Below, piece after piece: positions 1 through 7,999 of a stretch of 9,358 bases of DNA. The notes below the pieces were generated by a model. The model ran no database searches and was not told the origin of the DNA. It saw only the letters and a program-made list of their open reading frames with translations. The translations under genes were made by a program, and so were the position numbers. The DNA comes from Candidatus Nanohalarchaeota archaeon (GTDB lineage Archaea; EX4484-52; B79-G9): NCBI GenBank assembly GCA_030635525.1, contig DAOVYR010000024.1:1-9358 (forward strand), in the 5' to 3' direction. Each line of letters begins with the position of its first letter. Positions within the stretch are counted from its first letter, which is position 1.

Positions 1-441
1 AGCAACAGCACTCATCGGCGCAGTCGTCTCAAACCCTACCCCGAAAAAAACAACATCCTCCCCGTCCTTGCACATCCGAAGCGCATCAACAACAGAACAG
101 ACAACCTCAACGCAAGCACCCTCTGCCCGCGCACCACCCAGGCTCATCCTTGAGCCCGGCACCCTCATCATATCCCCGTAAGTCGCAACCTTAACACCGC
201 TTAGCGCAAGCTCAACAACACAATCAATATCCCTCTGCGCAGTAACACACACCGGGCACCCCGGCCCGCTGACAAGCTTCACACTAGAGGGAAGAACAGA
301 CCTGATGCCATACCTTGCAACAACCTGCGTATGAGTCCCGCACACCTCCATCAGCCGGACATCCCGCTCAATAGACCCCGCAACCTCGCGAATCTTCCCC
401 GCAAGCTTCCCGCAAACCTCACGCCCTCCAGACACAACCAT
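1..441 (-). CDS. hypD: HypD, hydrogenase maturation protein (partial, 3' end off the window)
   Basis: HypD is an iron-sulfur protein that, with HypC, forms the scaffold on which the Fe(CN)2CO unit of [NiFe] hydrogenases is assembled in the cytoplasm. I read 147 open codons from the ATG at 441 down to the window edge. Family signatures appear in the expected order: MEVCGTHTQ at residues 31-39, GPGCPVC at 59-65, GDMMRVPGS at 89-97 and GFETTAP at 136-142. The cysteines of the first two motifs are the ones HypD uses for catalysis and complex formation. HypD proteins are usually about 350-380 residues, so roughly 60% of the gene lies outside the window. The start follows the hypC stop by 5 bp, so the two genes are co-transcribed and probably translationally coupled. 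Nothing in the visible part suggests damage. Identification is firm. Confidence 0.95.
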   Translation of the reverse strand, partial: MVVSGGREVCGKLAGKIREVAGSIERDVRLMEVCGTHTQVVARYGIRSVLPSSVKLVSGPGCPVCVTAQRDIDCVVELALSGVKVATYGDMMRVPGSRMSLGGARAEGACVEVVCSVVDALRMCKDGEDVVFFGVGFETTAPMSAVA

Positions 442-446
442 AACAA

Positions 447-665
447 TCAACCACCGCTAAGCTCCAAAATAAGCTTGCCATTACTCAAAAAATCCTCTTC
501 AGAAATAATCTTGATCGCAAACCCCGCATGAACCAAAACATTATCCCCTAAGCGCACAGACACAAGCTCCACATTAACATCCCTGCGAACCCCCCCAAAA
601 TCAACAACCGCAAATTTACCATCATCCCTCACTTCAACAACTCTGCCCTGCACCGAAAGACACAT
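447..665 (-). CDS. hypC: HypC, hydrogenase maturation chaperone
   Basis: HypC is a small chaperone that binds HypD and then the hydrogenase large subunit during Fe(CN)2CO insertion. The protein is 72 residues, normal for the family, and begins MCLSVQGRV; Cys2 becomes N-terminal after methionine removal and is the essential residue. The VHAGFAI motif at about residues 45-51 is also typical. An in-frame ATG at 683 would add six residues ahead of MCL and bury Cys2, so I reject it. The promoter agrees: a TATA-like box lies about 27 bp upstream of 665, giving a leaderless message starting at this ATG. One departure is Gln at position 6, where most HypC proteins have Pro (MCLAxPG). The gene leads an operon with hypD, five bases apart. 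Confidence 0.95.
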   Translation of the reverse strand: MCLSVQGRVVEVRDDGKFAVVDFGGVRRDVNVELVSVRLGDNVLVHAGFAIKIISEEDFLSNGKLILELSGG

Positions 666-688
666 AATAAAACAACTGGACACACAAA

Positions 689-701
689 CTTAAATCTTTC
701 G
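689..701 (-). promoter_or_regulatory. Archaeal BRE/TATA promoter of hypCD
   Basis: Read on the minus strand the sequence is GCGAAAGATTTAAG: a purine-rich BRE-like CGAAAG followed by the TATA-like ATTTAAG (plus-strand 689-695). The box centre is about 27 bp from the hypC ATG at 665, so transcription should begin at or next to the start codon, with no room for a Shine-Dalgarno site. Confidence 0.6.
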
Positions 702-730
702 CCAAAAAACAATCCGCACAACAGTTACAA

Positions 731-738
731 TTATAAAA
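731..738 (+). promoter_or_regulatory. TATA box of the gpgS-gpgP gene
   Basis: TTATAAAA is a good archaeal TATA match. From its centre, a start site is expected near 760, a few bases before the ATG at 768 and directly on the palindrome at 757-781. This promoter is divergent from that of hypCD and the two share the 102-bp gap. Confidence 0.5.
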
Positions 739-756
739 CTCCACCACACACTATAC

Positions 757-781
757 CCGTACAAACAATGGGTTTGTACGG
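757..781. promoter_or_regulatory. Perfect 10-bp inverted repeat over the gpgS start region (possible operator or 5' hairpin)
   Basis: The arms are CCGTACAAAC (757-766) and GTTTGTACGG (772-781), separated by AATGG, so the first ATG (768) lies in the loop. The predicted transcription start for the 731-738 TATA box falls at the left arm. As DNA this is a symmetrical site that a dimeric regulator could bind to block initiation; as RNA it would be a stable hairpin at the very 5' end of the message. Which of the two applies cannot be decided from sequence. Confidence 0.45.
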
Positions 782-2603
782 CGAATATATCATGAAACTC
801 GACGAATGGTTTGAAAAAAACCGCTACAAATGCCAAAGTTTTTCAAACATCAAACGGCTCGTAAGGCTAAAAAAAGAAAAAGGACTAACCATAAGCCTCT
901 GCATCCCAACATTGAACGAAGAAAAAACCCTGGGCAAAGTCTTAGACACAGTAAAACCATTAATGGACAAACACCACCTTCTCGACGAAATAATCGTAAT
1001 CGACGGCAACTCAACAGACTCAACAAAAGACATAGCAGAGATGAGAGGTGCCAAATTCTTCCGCGACTCAGAGATCCTAAGAAGGTACGGCTCAGTAGGT
1101 GGCAAAGGCGACGCCCTCTGGAAAGCACTATATGTCTCACAGGGCGACATCATAATCTTCCTGGACGCAGACATAAAAAACATCCACCCGCGATTCGTAT
1201 ACGGTCTCATAGGACCCCTTCTCACCCAAAACAACATAAACTTCACAAAAGCATTCTACAGGCGCCCCATAAAAGTAGGCGAAAAAATAGTCCCATTAGG
1301 CGGCGGCAGAGTAACAGAACTCCTGATACGCCCCCTCTTCAACATGTACTTCCCGGAACTCAGCGCATTCATCCAGCCCCTCTCCGGCGAATACGCAGGC
1401 AGGCGCGAAGTCCTCGAGAAATTATCCTTCTTCACAGGCTACGGTATAGAGACCAGCCTCCTGATAGACATATCCAAAAAATACGGACTCGAAACCATGG
1501 CACAGGTTGACCTCAAAAAAAGAGTACACCGCAACCAGGACATCGCCTCACTAAGCAACATGTCATTCGGCATACTACAGGTATTCACAAAAAGAGCAAA
1601 CACCATGGGCAAACTCATCCAGGTAAAAGACATCCGCCGCAGCTACAACACAATCGAAAGATACCGAAACGACCACAACAAAATAGACTACAAGATGAAA
1701 CCCAAACTGATAAGAGAGAAACAGCGCCCTCCAATAATAACAATAAACGAATACCGCAAAAAATTCAACAAAGAAAGCGATCCGTCATGGGAAAAATACA
1801 CTCTGCAAAAAATAGTCTACACAGACCTCGACGGAACCATGATAGACCACCACACCTACTCATACATTGACTCACTTGACGCCATAAACCTCCTGAAAAA
1901 GAAAAAAATCCCAATCATAATATGCACAAGCAAAACCCGTGCAGAAATCGAAAAATACCGCATCAGCCTAAACATCAGAGACCCATTCATCTCAGAAAAC
2001 GGCGGCGCAATCTTCATCCCGAAAAACTACTTCAAATTCGAATACAGCTTTGACAAAGAAACCTCAAAATACAAGATAATCGAATTCGGCACATCAGTCG
2101 AGACCCTGAGAAAAATCCTCGACACAATAAAACAACAGGGATACAGAATCACCACATTCGAAGACATGTCAGAAACTCAGCTCGCAAAAGACGCAGGCCT
2201 CAAAAAAGAAGAAGCACAAGCCGCAAAACTCCGCGAATACGACGAGGCATTCAAAATCAGAAACAAAAAAGACACAGAAAAAATAACACAGATAATAACA
2301 GATGAAGGCTACAACCACACCAAAGGCGGAAGATACGCACACATCATGGGTCAAAACGACAAAGGCAAAGCAGTCCTCATACTCACAGAACTATTCAGGA
2401 GAAAATACAAAGACCTTGGCAGGGAGACAAAAACAATCGGCTTAGGCGATGGTCAAAACGACATACCCATGCTAAAAGAAGTAGACATCCCAATAATCGT
2501 AAAAAACACAGCAAACCCCGAACTGGACGTCGACTTTGACGTAAAAAGAACAAGACAAAACGGTCCCAAAGGCTGGAGCAGATCAGTAAAAGAACTAATC
2601 TAA
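768..2603 (+). CDS. Bifunctional glucosyl-3-phosphoglycerate synthase / phosphatase (GT81-HAD fusion)
   Basis: Predicted to make the compatible solute glucosylglycerate in two cytoplasmic steps: transfer of glucose from an NDP-glucose to 3-phosphoglycerate, then removal of the phosphate. Residues 35-290 are a GT-A glycosyltransferase of the GpgS (GT81) type: PTLNEE at 47-52, metal-binding LDADI at 132-136, GGGRVTEL at 178-185, PLSGEYAGRRE at 204-214 and HRNQ at 254-257. Residues 346-611 are a HAD-IIB phosphatase of the MpgP/GpgP type: DLDGT at 353-357 (nucleophile D353, D355), CTSKT at 386-390, DKGKAV at 531-536, and GLGDGQND at 558-565. A charged linker of about 55 residues joins them. MpgS-MpgP fusions are known (Dehalococcoides), but the glycosyltransferase here looks like GT81 GpgS rather than GT55 MpgS, so the sugar is most likely glucose. 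The start is uncertain: ATG 768 sits in a palindrome loop, while ATG 792 (MKLDEWFEK) better matches where GpgS proteins usually begin. No damage is seen. Confidence 0.9.
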   Translation: MGLYGEYIMKLDEWFEKNRYKCQSFSNIKRLVRLKKEKGLTISLCIPTLNEEKTLGKVLDTVKPLMDKHHLLDEIIVIDGNSTDSTKDIAEMRGAKFFRDSEILRRYGSVGGKGDALWKALYVSQGDIIIFLDADIKNIHPRFVYGLIGPLLTQNNINFTKAFYRRPIKVGEKIVPLGGGRVTELLIRPLFNMYFPELSAFIQPLSGEYAGRREVLEKLSFFTGYGIETSLLIDISKKYGLETMAQVDLKKRVHRNQDIASLSNMSFGILQVFTKRANTMGKLIQVKDIRRSYNTIERYRNDHNKIDYKMKPKLIREKQRPPIITINEYRKKFNKESDPSWEKYTLQKIVYTDLDGTMIDHHTYSYIDSLDAINLLKKKKIPIIICTSKTRAEIEKYRISLNIRDPFISENGGAIFIPKNYFKFEYSFDKETSKYKIIEFGTSVETLRKILDTIKQQGYRITTFEDMSETQLAKDAGLKKEEAQAAKLREYDEAFKIRNKKDTEKITQIITDEGYNHTKGGRYAHIMGQNDKGKAVLILTELFRRKYKDLGRETKTIGLGDGQNDIPMLKEVDIPIIVKNTANPELDVDFDVKRTRQNGPKGWSRSVKELI

Positions 2604-3827
2604 GAAACCCTTCTCCTTCAACTTACAATAAGCAAGAATAAACTCAGCATGCCCCCAGGTCAGCGGCACCACCCAGTATGCAAGCCCCCTCTTCTTAAAA
2701 TCCTGCGACCGCATAACCCGGAGAGCCTCCTCCTTTCTCCCGCTCTGGTAATATCTCCCAACCTCGCGAGCCTCATTTCTCCACAGCAAGAAATCATCCT
2801 TTTTCGCCACATGCTCAGGAATAAGCCCATTCCTGTGATGCCTTATAAACCAGTCAAAATACTTCTTTGCATGATTCTCGTCCCCCTTATCCAGCCAATA
2901 CTGCGCCATCCATCCGCTATACATACTATACGGACCGTATCCGCCATTATTCCTCCCCGGCTTCCCGTGCTTCCGCATATGCCTGCAAATCCCTCCAAGC
3001 CTCTTATCATAAAGCTCCTTCTCAATATAATTCGCAGTATTCACAACAATCTTCTCATCTGCACTCATCAACCCAAGAACATACATCCCAAGCTCAGAAA
3101 TATCTGCATCATCAATTCTCTTCATATTCCTGAGCTTAATAAAATGCCCCCCTGCAACCATTTTTTTCATAATGGACTCCTTCAGGTCATCCTCAATAGC
3201 ACTCCACTTCCTCTTATCCTCATCCATAGAAAGCACATCCGCAATCTCCCTGCTTGCCTTGAACCCTGCATAAGCGCATGCATTAGCCCATATCTCAAAA
3301 CCCGCTTCCATCGGCGGCCACTCATGGATCGAATTCATGGAATACACAAGCTTCTCTTCCTTAATATAATGCGCTTCCAGGAACCGCGCACCAAGATAAA
3401 TCACCTTCCAGTGCTTCTTCAAAAAACGAATATCCTTAGTAGCATCATAATACCTCTTCACCATATACAAGACCAGCCCGTTGCAATCCACCTGCGAAGG
3501 CCTGTAGCTTGCAGGCTCTCCCTCCTTAGTATACCTCTGGTGCCACTCCCCGATCTCCCCCGCAAGCCCAAGAACAAACTCAAGACTCTTCTTAACCTTC
3601 TTATACTCCCCATTTTCAAGCATGACCCGAAGAATAAGCATCGCATCCCTCGGGTAAAGATAAGGATACCTCGCACCCGGCGGGCTCGCAAGAATCGCGC
3701 CATTCTTCATAGTCACAGACTCAATGACCTCAATACTCTTAACATAGATCTTGCGAAGAACCTCTTTCTCATCCTCACTAAACATAGACTCAGAGTTGGA
3801 CACAGACACAGACATAGGCGTAGACAT
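2595..3827 (-). CDS. GH15-like glycoside hydrolase (glucoamylase/trehalase-type alpha/alpha barrel)
   Basis: A 410-residue cytoplasmic-looking protein without signal peptide or membrane helix. It carries landmarks of the GH15 catalytic barrel: YLYPRDA at residues 56-62 (compare WPRDA in glucoamylases), SQVDCNG at 111-117, an EWPPMEAG segment at 169-176 followed by NACAYAGFKAS, the GLIPEH motif at 334-339 whose Glu is the likely general base, and PLTWGHAEFI at 388-397. The general acid is less clear: E169 and E174 both lie where the WEE motif usually sits. Characterised archaeal GH15 enzymes carry an extra N-terminal beta-sandwich domain and are over 600 residues; this one has only the barrel. 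GH15 enzymes are inverting exo-alpha-glycosidases on maltooligosaccharides, trehalose or similar. The tail-to-tail 9-bp overlap with the glucosylglycerate gene suggests, without proving, a substrate linked to that solute. The start at 3827 is supported by a TATA box about 28 bp upstream; M5 (3815) is the only nearby alternative. Confidence 0.8.
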   Translation of the reverse strand: MSTPMSVSVSNSESMFSEDEKEVLRKIYVKSIEVIESVTMKNGAILASPPGARYPYLYPRDAMLILRVMLENGEYKKVKKSLEFVLGLAGEIGEWHQRYTKEGEPASYRPSQVDCNGLVLYMVKRYYDATKDIRFLKKHWKVIYLGARFLEAHYIKEEKLVYSMNSIHEWPPMEAGFEIWANACAYAGFKASREIADVLSMDEDKRKWSAIEDDLKESIMKKMVAGGHFIKLRNMKRIDDADISELGMYVLGLMSADEKIVVNTANYIEKELYDKRLGGICRHMRKHGKPGRNNGGYGPYSMYSGWMAQYWLDKGDENHAKKYFDWFIRHHRNGLIPEHVAKKDDFLLWRNEAREVGRYYQSGRKEEALRVMRSQDFKKRGLAYWVVPLTWGHAEFILAYCKLKEKGFLD

Positions 3828-3850
3828 ACATACACATTAGTCCATAAGAA

Positions 3851-3861
3851 GTATATATATC
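3851..3861 (-). promoter_or_regulatory. TATA box of the GH15-like gene
   Basis: On the minus strand the element reads GATATATATAC. Its centre is about 28 bp from the ATG at 3827, which predicts a leaderless or nearly leaderless message. It shares the 90-bp divergent gap with the uvrA promoter. Confidence 0.6.
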
Positions 3862-3886
3862 TTATCGGCAAACTACTCCCAAACCC

Positions 3887-3895
3887 TTTTTAAAG
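3887..3895 (+). promoter_or_regulatory. TATA box of uvrA
   Basis: TTTTTAAAG, centred near 3891, is 26-27 bp upstream of the uvrA ATG at 3918. The spacing predicts transcription starting on the A of the start codon, and no Shine-Dalgarno sequence precedes it. Confidence 0.6.
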
Positions 3896-3917
3896 ATAAA
3901 CTACAACTCAATAATTC

Positions 3918-6758
3918 ATGTCCTCTGGAAAGCCCGACCCCCAAAACAGCATAACAATCAAAGGCGCACGCGAACACAACCTCAAAAACATAGATGTATC
4001 CATCCCGAGAAACCGCTTCACAGTCATCACAGGCATCTCCGGCTCCGGCAAATCATCCCTCGCCTTCGACACAATCTACGCAGAAGGCCAGAGAAGATAC
4101 GTAGAATCCCTCTCATCCTATGCCCGCCAGTTCCTCGGACTGATGAACAAACCCGACGCAGACTCAATCGACGGCCTCTCACCTGCAATATCCATCGAGC
4201 AAAAAAGCATCTCACACAACCCAAGATCCACAGTCGGCACAGTCACAGAGATCCACGACTACCTCCGCCTCCTTTATGCAAGGATAGGCCATGCCCACTG
4301 CCCGAACTGCGGAAAAGCAATAAAAAAACAGACAACAGACCAGATAGCAACAAAAATCCGGAAACTGAAGCCCGGCGCAAAAATAACAATCCTCGCCCCC
4401 ACGGTCCGCGGCAAAAAAGGAGAATACGTAAGCTACATAGACAGCCTCACAAAAAAAGGAATATCAAAAGTAATAATAGACGGCATCACCTACGAGACAA
4501 CAGAAAACATAGAACTCGACAAAAACAAAAAACACAACATCGAACTCATAATAGACCGCATAATCTTAGGCGAAAACATCTCCCAGCGCCTCCACGACGC
4601 CTGCGAAAAAGCACTGAAACTCGCATCCGGCCTCATAATCATAAAACATGACAACAAAGAAAAACTCTACAGCACAAACTTCGCATGCCCCGATTGCGAC
4701 ATCAACCTCCCCGAATTCACACCGCGCATGTTCTCATTCAACAACCCCTACGGCGCATGCCCCGCATGCCACGGCCTCGGCACAAGATACGAAATAGACC
4801 CCGACCTCGTAATACCCGACAAATCACTCACAATACTCGAAGGCGCAATCCACCCATGGAAAACCCAGGTATACGGCTTTCGCGGCCAGATGCTAAAATC
4901 TCTCGCAGAACACTACAAATTCGACCTCGACACCCCCATATCCCACATGAAAAAAGAGCACCTTGACATCCTCCTCTACGGCACCGATGAGAAAATCCAC
5001 TACACATACAACGCACGAACCACCCGCGCCCACTGGGAGCACGACAGCACCTTCGAAGGCATAATCCCCCAGCTCATGCGCCTCCACAAGCAGACAAAAT
5101 CCGACTACCGTCGCCGCGAGATGGAAAAATACATGACCCACAATGTTTGCGCAAGCTGCGCAGGCAAGCGCCTAAAAAAAGAATCCCTGTCCGTAACCGT
5201 AGGAGGCCTCTCAATCTCCGACTACTCAGACCTCTCATGCCGCCACGCCTTGGAATTCATAGAATGCCTCAACCTCACAGAACGGGAACAACTCATAGCA
5301 AACCAGATCCTGAAAGAAATCAGATCCCGCCTCACATTCCTCACAAACGTAGGCGTAGACTACCTGACACTATCACGCTCATCAGCCACCCTGTCCGGCG
5401 GCGAAGCCCAGCGCATCCGCTTAGCAACCCAGATCGGCTCAAAACTCACAGGCGTCCTCTACGTCCTCGACGAGCCCTCCATCGGCCTCCACCAGAGAGA
5501 CAACAAAAGACTGATCAACACACTGACAAAACTAAGAGACCTCCAAAACACCGTAATCGTAGTCGAGCACGACGAGGAAATGATACGAAGCGCAGACCAC
5601 ATAATAGACATCGGTCCGGGCGCAGGCATCCACGGCGGAAAAATAGTCGCCCAAGGCCCCCTGAAATCCATCCTTGAAAACGAAAACTCACTGACAGGCC
5701 AATATTTATCAGGCAAAAAAAACATAGACCCGCCAAAAACATACCGCCACCCCAAAAATTTCATAGAGATAATAGGCGCACGCCAAAACAACCTAAAAAA
5801 CATAGACGTCTCATTCCCCATGAACATATTCACATGCGTAACAGGCGTCTCCGGCTCAGGCAAAAGCAGCCTGGTGCACGACATACTATACAAAGGCCTC
5901 ATGAACAGCCTCTACCGGACAAGACACATCACAGGCAAGCACGAGAAAATCAAAGGCCTCCAGAACGTAGACAAAGTAGTGCTGATAGACCAGTCCCCGA
6001 TCGGAAGAACCCCAAGATCCAACCCCGCAACCTACACCGGCGTATTCACATACATCCGCGAACTCTTCTCAGCAACAACAGACGCAAAAATCTACGGATA
6101 CTCCCCGGGAAGATTCAGCTTCAACGTAGAATCCGGAAGATGCACAGCATGCGACGGCGACGGCGTAATAAAGATCGAGATGCACTTCCTCCCCGACATC
6201 TACGTCCCCTGTGAAGTATGCAAAGGCAAACGCTACAACAAAGAGACCCTCTCAGTCTACTACAAGCAAAAAAACATAGCAGACGTCTTAGACATGACAA
6301 TAGAAGAAGCAAGAGAATTCTTCAAAAACATCCCGCGCGTAAAAAACAAGCTGGACACCCTCTACGACGTAGGCCTCGGCTACATAAAACTGGGCCAGTC
6401 CTCAACCACCTTATCAGGCGGCGAAGCCCAAAGAATAAAGTTAGCCTCAGAACTAAGCAAGCGCGGCACAGGAAAAACAATATACCTCTTAGACGAGCCA
6501 ACCACCGGCCTCCACTTCGACGACATAAAAAAGCTCCTGAACGTCCTAAACCGCCTCGTAGACAACGGCGACACCGTAATAGTGATCGAACACAACTTAG
6601 ACGTAATCAAATGCGCAGACTACATAATCGACCTGGGACCCGAAGGCGGCGACAAGGGCGGAAAAATAGTAGCCGAAGGCACCCCCGAACAGCTAGTGCG
6701 CAAACATACGTATCAGTCATATACAGCGCAATACCTAAAACCCCTACTGGAAAAATAA
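3918..6758 (+). CDS. uvrA: UvrA, excinuclease ABC ATPase subunit
   Basis: UvrA recognises bulky DNA lesions as a dimeric ATPase and loads UvrB for nucleotide excision repair. At 946 residues it is full length. Both ABC modules are intact: Walker A GISGSGKS at 39-46 and GVSGSGKS at 643-650, signatures LSGGEAQRI at 492-500 and 832-840, Walker B/D-loop LYVLDEPSIGLH at 514-525 and IYLLDEPTTGLH at 855-866, and switch histidines in EHDEE (about 550) and EHNLD (about 891). Zinc modules are present: C257/C260 with C281/C284, and C742/C745 with C765/C768; further CxxC pairs at C128/C131 and C411/C414 also occur in many UvrA proteins. The start is fixed by a TATA box 26-27 bp upstream. Base use is host-like, with C and A strongly favoured on this strand. 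uvrC lies 2.4 kb downstream, separated by foreign-looking DNA; uvrB is not in the window. Confidence 0.98.
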   Translation: MSSGKPDPQNSITIKGAREHNLKNIDVSIPRNRFTVITGISGSGKSSLAFDTIYAEGQRRYVESLSSYARQFLGLMNKPDADSIDGLSPAISIEQKSISHNPRSTVGTVTEIHDYLRLLYARIGHAHCPNCGKAIKKQTTDQIATKIRKLKPGAKITILAPTVRGKKGEYVSYIDSLTKKGISKVIIDGITYETTENIELDKNKKHNIELIIDRIILGENISQRLHDACEKALKLASGLIIIKHDNKEKLYSTNFACPDCDINLPEFTPRMFSFNNPYGACPACHGLGTRYEIDPDLVIPDKSLTILEGAIHPWKTQVYGFRGQMLKSLAEHYKFDLDTPISHMKKEHLDILLYGTDEKIHYTYNARTTRAHWEHDSTFEGIIPQLMRLHKQTKSDYRRREMEKYMTHNVCASCAGKRLKKESLSVTVGGLSISDYSDLSCRHALEFIECLNLTEREQLIANQILKEIRSRLTFLTNVGVDYLTLSRSSATLSGGEAQRIRLATQIGSKLTGVLYVLDEPSIGLHQRDNKRLINTLTKLRDLQNTVIVVEHDEEMIRSADHIIDIGPGAGIHGGKIVAQGPLKSILENENSLTGQYLSGKKNIDPPKTYRHPKNFIEIIGARQNNLKNIDVSFPMNIFTCVTGVSGSGKSSLVHDILYKGLMNSLYRTRHITGKHEKIKGLQNVDKVVLIDQSPIGRTPRSNPATYTGVFTYIRELFSATTDAKIYGYSPGRFSFNVESGRCTACDGDGVIKIEMHFLPDIYVPCEVCKGKRYNKETLSVYYKQKNIADVLDMTIEEAREFFKNIPRVKNKLDTLYDVGLGYIKLGQSSTTLSGGEAQRIKLASELSKRGTGKTIYLLDEPTTGLHFDDIKKLLNVLNRLVDNGDTVIVIEHNLDVIKCADYIIDLGPEGGDKGGKIVAEGTPEQLVRKHTYQSYTAQYLKPLLEK

Positions 6759-6876
6759 TGGGTTAAAGTATTCTGATGAATAAAGAATCTGGATAAATAA
6801 TAAAAATCTCAAAAACAAAAACAACCTATGCCTCCGGGAATACACCAATTTTATGGTGTGATTCTCTGATTTAATA

Positions 6877-6981
6877 TTGGCCTTAATATCATTTTACTAT
6901 GGACGAGAGCCAGAAGCAATATTGTTATCTGCGATTGCTTTTGTTAATTTTTTGAGGTGGAATCAGTTGAGGAAGAGGTAG
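6877..6981 (+). CDS. Possible 34-residue membrane peptide (TTG start)
   Basis: An open frame (stop-to-stop 6862-6981) encodes a hydrophobic stretch, with ILLSAIAFVNFL at about residues 15-26, ending in the basic tail RWNQLRKR. It has no ATG; a TTG at 6877 lies 26 bp downstream of a TATA-like AATTTTATGG (6847-6856), so a leaderless message is possible. It ends 19 bp before the 322-residue membrane gene. In DNA this AT-rich a chance hydrophobic ORF is quite possible, and it could also be a fragment of a larger lost gene. I do not recognise it. Confidence 0.25.
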   Translation: MALISFYYGREPEAILLSAIAFVNFLRWNQLRKR

Positions 6982-7000
6982 TTTATAATCGTATGGTGCT

Positions 7001-7969
7001 ATGATGGGAACAAAATTAGGGTCTAAAAAAATGGTAAATCTTGTAAAATACATTATTTTTATAATACAGAACTTTACAGCAATCCTTAATTTTGTTCTTG
7101 TGATAATTCTTTTTTATATTATGTCTGTATTTCTAAAAGCGAAGATGATTTTTGTTTTTGAATATTTAGGATTAGAGGCAATCTGGGATATCTTCACTTT
7201 GACTACAATCGCATTTGCGATTATTTGTCTTAACAAGGGTTATTTTCCTAAGATAAAACCACTTAAAAAAATCAATAATTACCTGTTAAATAATTACCTA
7301 TTATTTTCTATCTATTTGATTGCTATATCAATTGCCACAGTAATCATTATTATGCATAGTTTAATCCCTAATGAGGTTATATTTGATGAAGAAATAGAAC
7401 TTAAGAATCGAATAACAAATGAATCTTTTAAAATAGGTAATATTAAGTGTACAAGTGAATCATTTGCTTTTGTCAAAGGTGAGATGGTTCCTTGTTCTAT
7501 TACAGCAGAGATACCTGAATCTATTTTGGCAGATAAACCAAATACAGAGTTTACCGAAATAGTCATTAGACAACGTTTTGTTGACACAAAAATGTATCGC
7601 GGACAAGGGGAGTACAATGAATCATCTAATAGCAGTCAATTCATGTCATATGATTACTCTTTGACAGGTAATAAGTTAAGCGATATGTTTATTCCACTTT
7701 ATTTATTGGAAAAAGATTTTATAGACCTTACTTTTCATATTAAGACCAGTTCCAATGCACATTTCATTTTAGTTAATCGTCATATTATCTTGGTAAACCG
7801 AGACATAGCTGTTTCCAAAACCCAACAAACAAATAATTTAATCTACACATTACTTTTATTCTCCATGTCTTTTTCAGTTTTGGCAATTTTCGGAGGTATA
7901 AATAGTCTTAGGCAAATTATCGAAAACGGTAAAACTGCCGAGAAACACAAAGAAAAAAAGACTAATTGA
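7001..7969 (+). CDS. Unrecognised four-helix membrane protein with large external domain
   Basis: No family recognised. The 322-residue protein has hydrophobic segments at about residues 17-46, 63-78 and 98-120, then a hydrophilic domain (about 121-279) and a final helix at about 280-300 followed by a Lys-rich tail, which places both ends inside and the 160-residue domain outside. That domain has two cysteines (C150, C165) that could pair and three N-glycosylation sequons (N140, N206, N210). Start choice is open: ATG 7001, ATG 7004 (preceded by GGTG) or ATG 7031, which would suit a TATA-like TTTATAAT at 6982-6989. GC is low, codons end mostly in A or T, and G exceeds C, all unlike uvrA upstream. 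It converges on the 115-residue gene with a 41-bp gap. Confidence 0.75.
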   Translation: MMGTKLGSKKMVNLVKYIIFIIQNFTAILNFVLVIILFYIMSVFLKAKMIFVFEYLGLEAIWDIFTLTTIAFAIICLNKGYFPKIKPLKKINNYLLNNYLLFSIYLIAISIATVIIIMHSLIPNEVIFDEEIELKNRITNESFKIGNIKCTSESFAFVKGEMVPCSITAEIPESILADKPNTEFTEIVIRQRFVDTKMYRGQGEYNESSNSSQFMSYDYSLTGNKLSDMFIPLYLLEKDFIDLTFHIKTSSNAHFILVNRHIILVNRDIAVSKTQQTNNLIYTLLLFSMSFSVLAIFGGINSLRQIIENGKTAEKHKEKKTN

Positions 7970-7999
7970 AAGGATATTGTACCAACACATAAATTCTAA

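Noticed and set aside
447..683. Longer hypC starting at ATG 683
   Set aside because: It would place six residues before the essential MC N-terminus and the TATA spacing fits 665 instead.
824..1246. 140-codon antisense ORF inside the GpgS domain
   Set aside because: It lies opposite a well-conserved coding region, lacks family features and is explained by the strong codon and strand bias.
4299..5160. Extra CxxC pairs in UvrA (C128/C131 and C411/C414) as possible novel zinc sites
   Set aside because: Cysteine pairs at these places occur in many UvrA proteins, so this is not distinctive.
5147..5677. Long Arg/Pro-rich open frames within uvrA on both strands (for example 5147-5677 and 5459-5902)
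   Set aside because: They are out-of-frame shadows of uvrA with biased low-complexity composition and no promoter.
6842..6859. ACACCA...TGGTGT inverted repeat downstream of uvrA, possible terminator
   Set aside because: The stem is only 6 bp and is not followed by a T run; chance occurrence is likely.
6899..6955. 18-codon ATG ORF (begins MDESQKQYC) about 26 bp from a TATA-like GATTTAATATT
   Set aside because: It overlaps the 6877-6981 candidate in another frame, has no recognisable content, and TATA-like strings are common in DNA this AT-rich.
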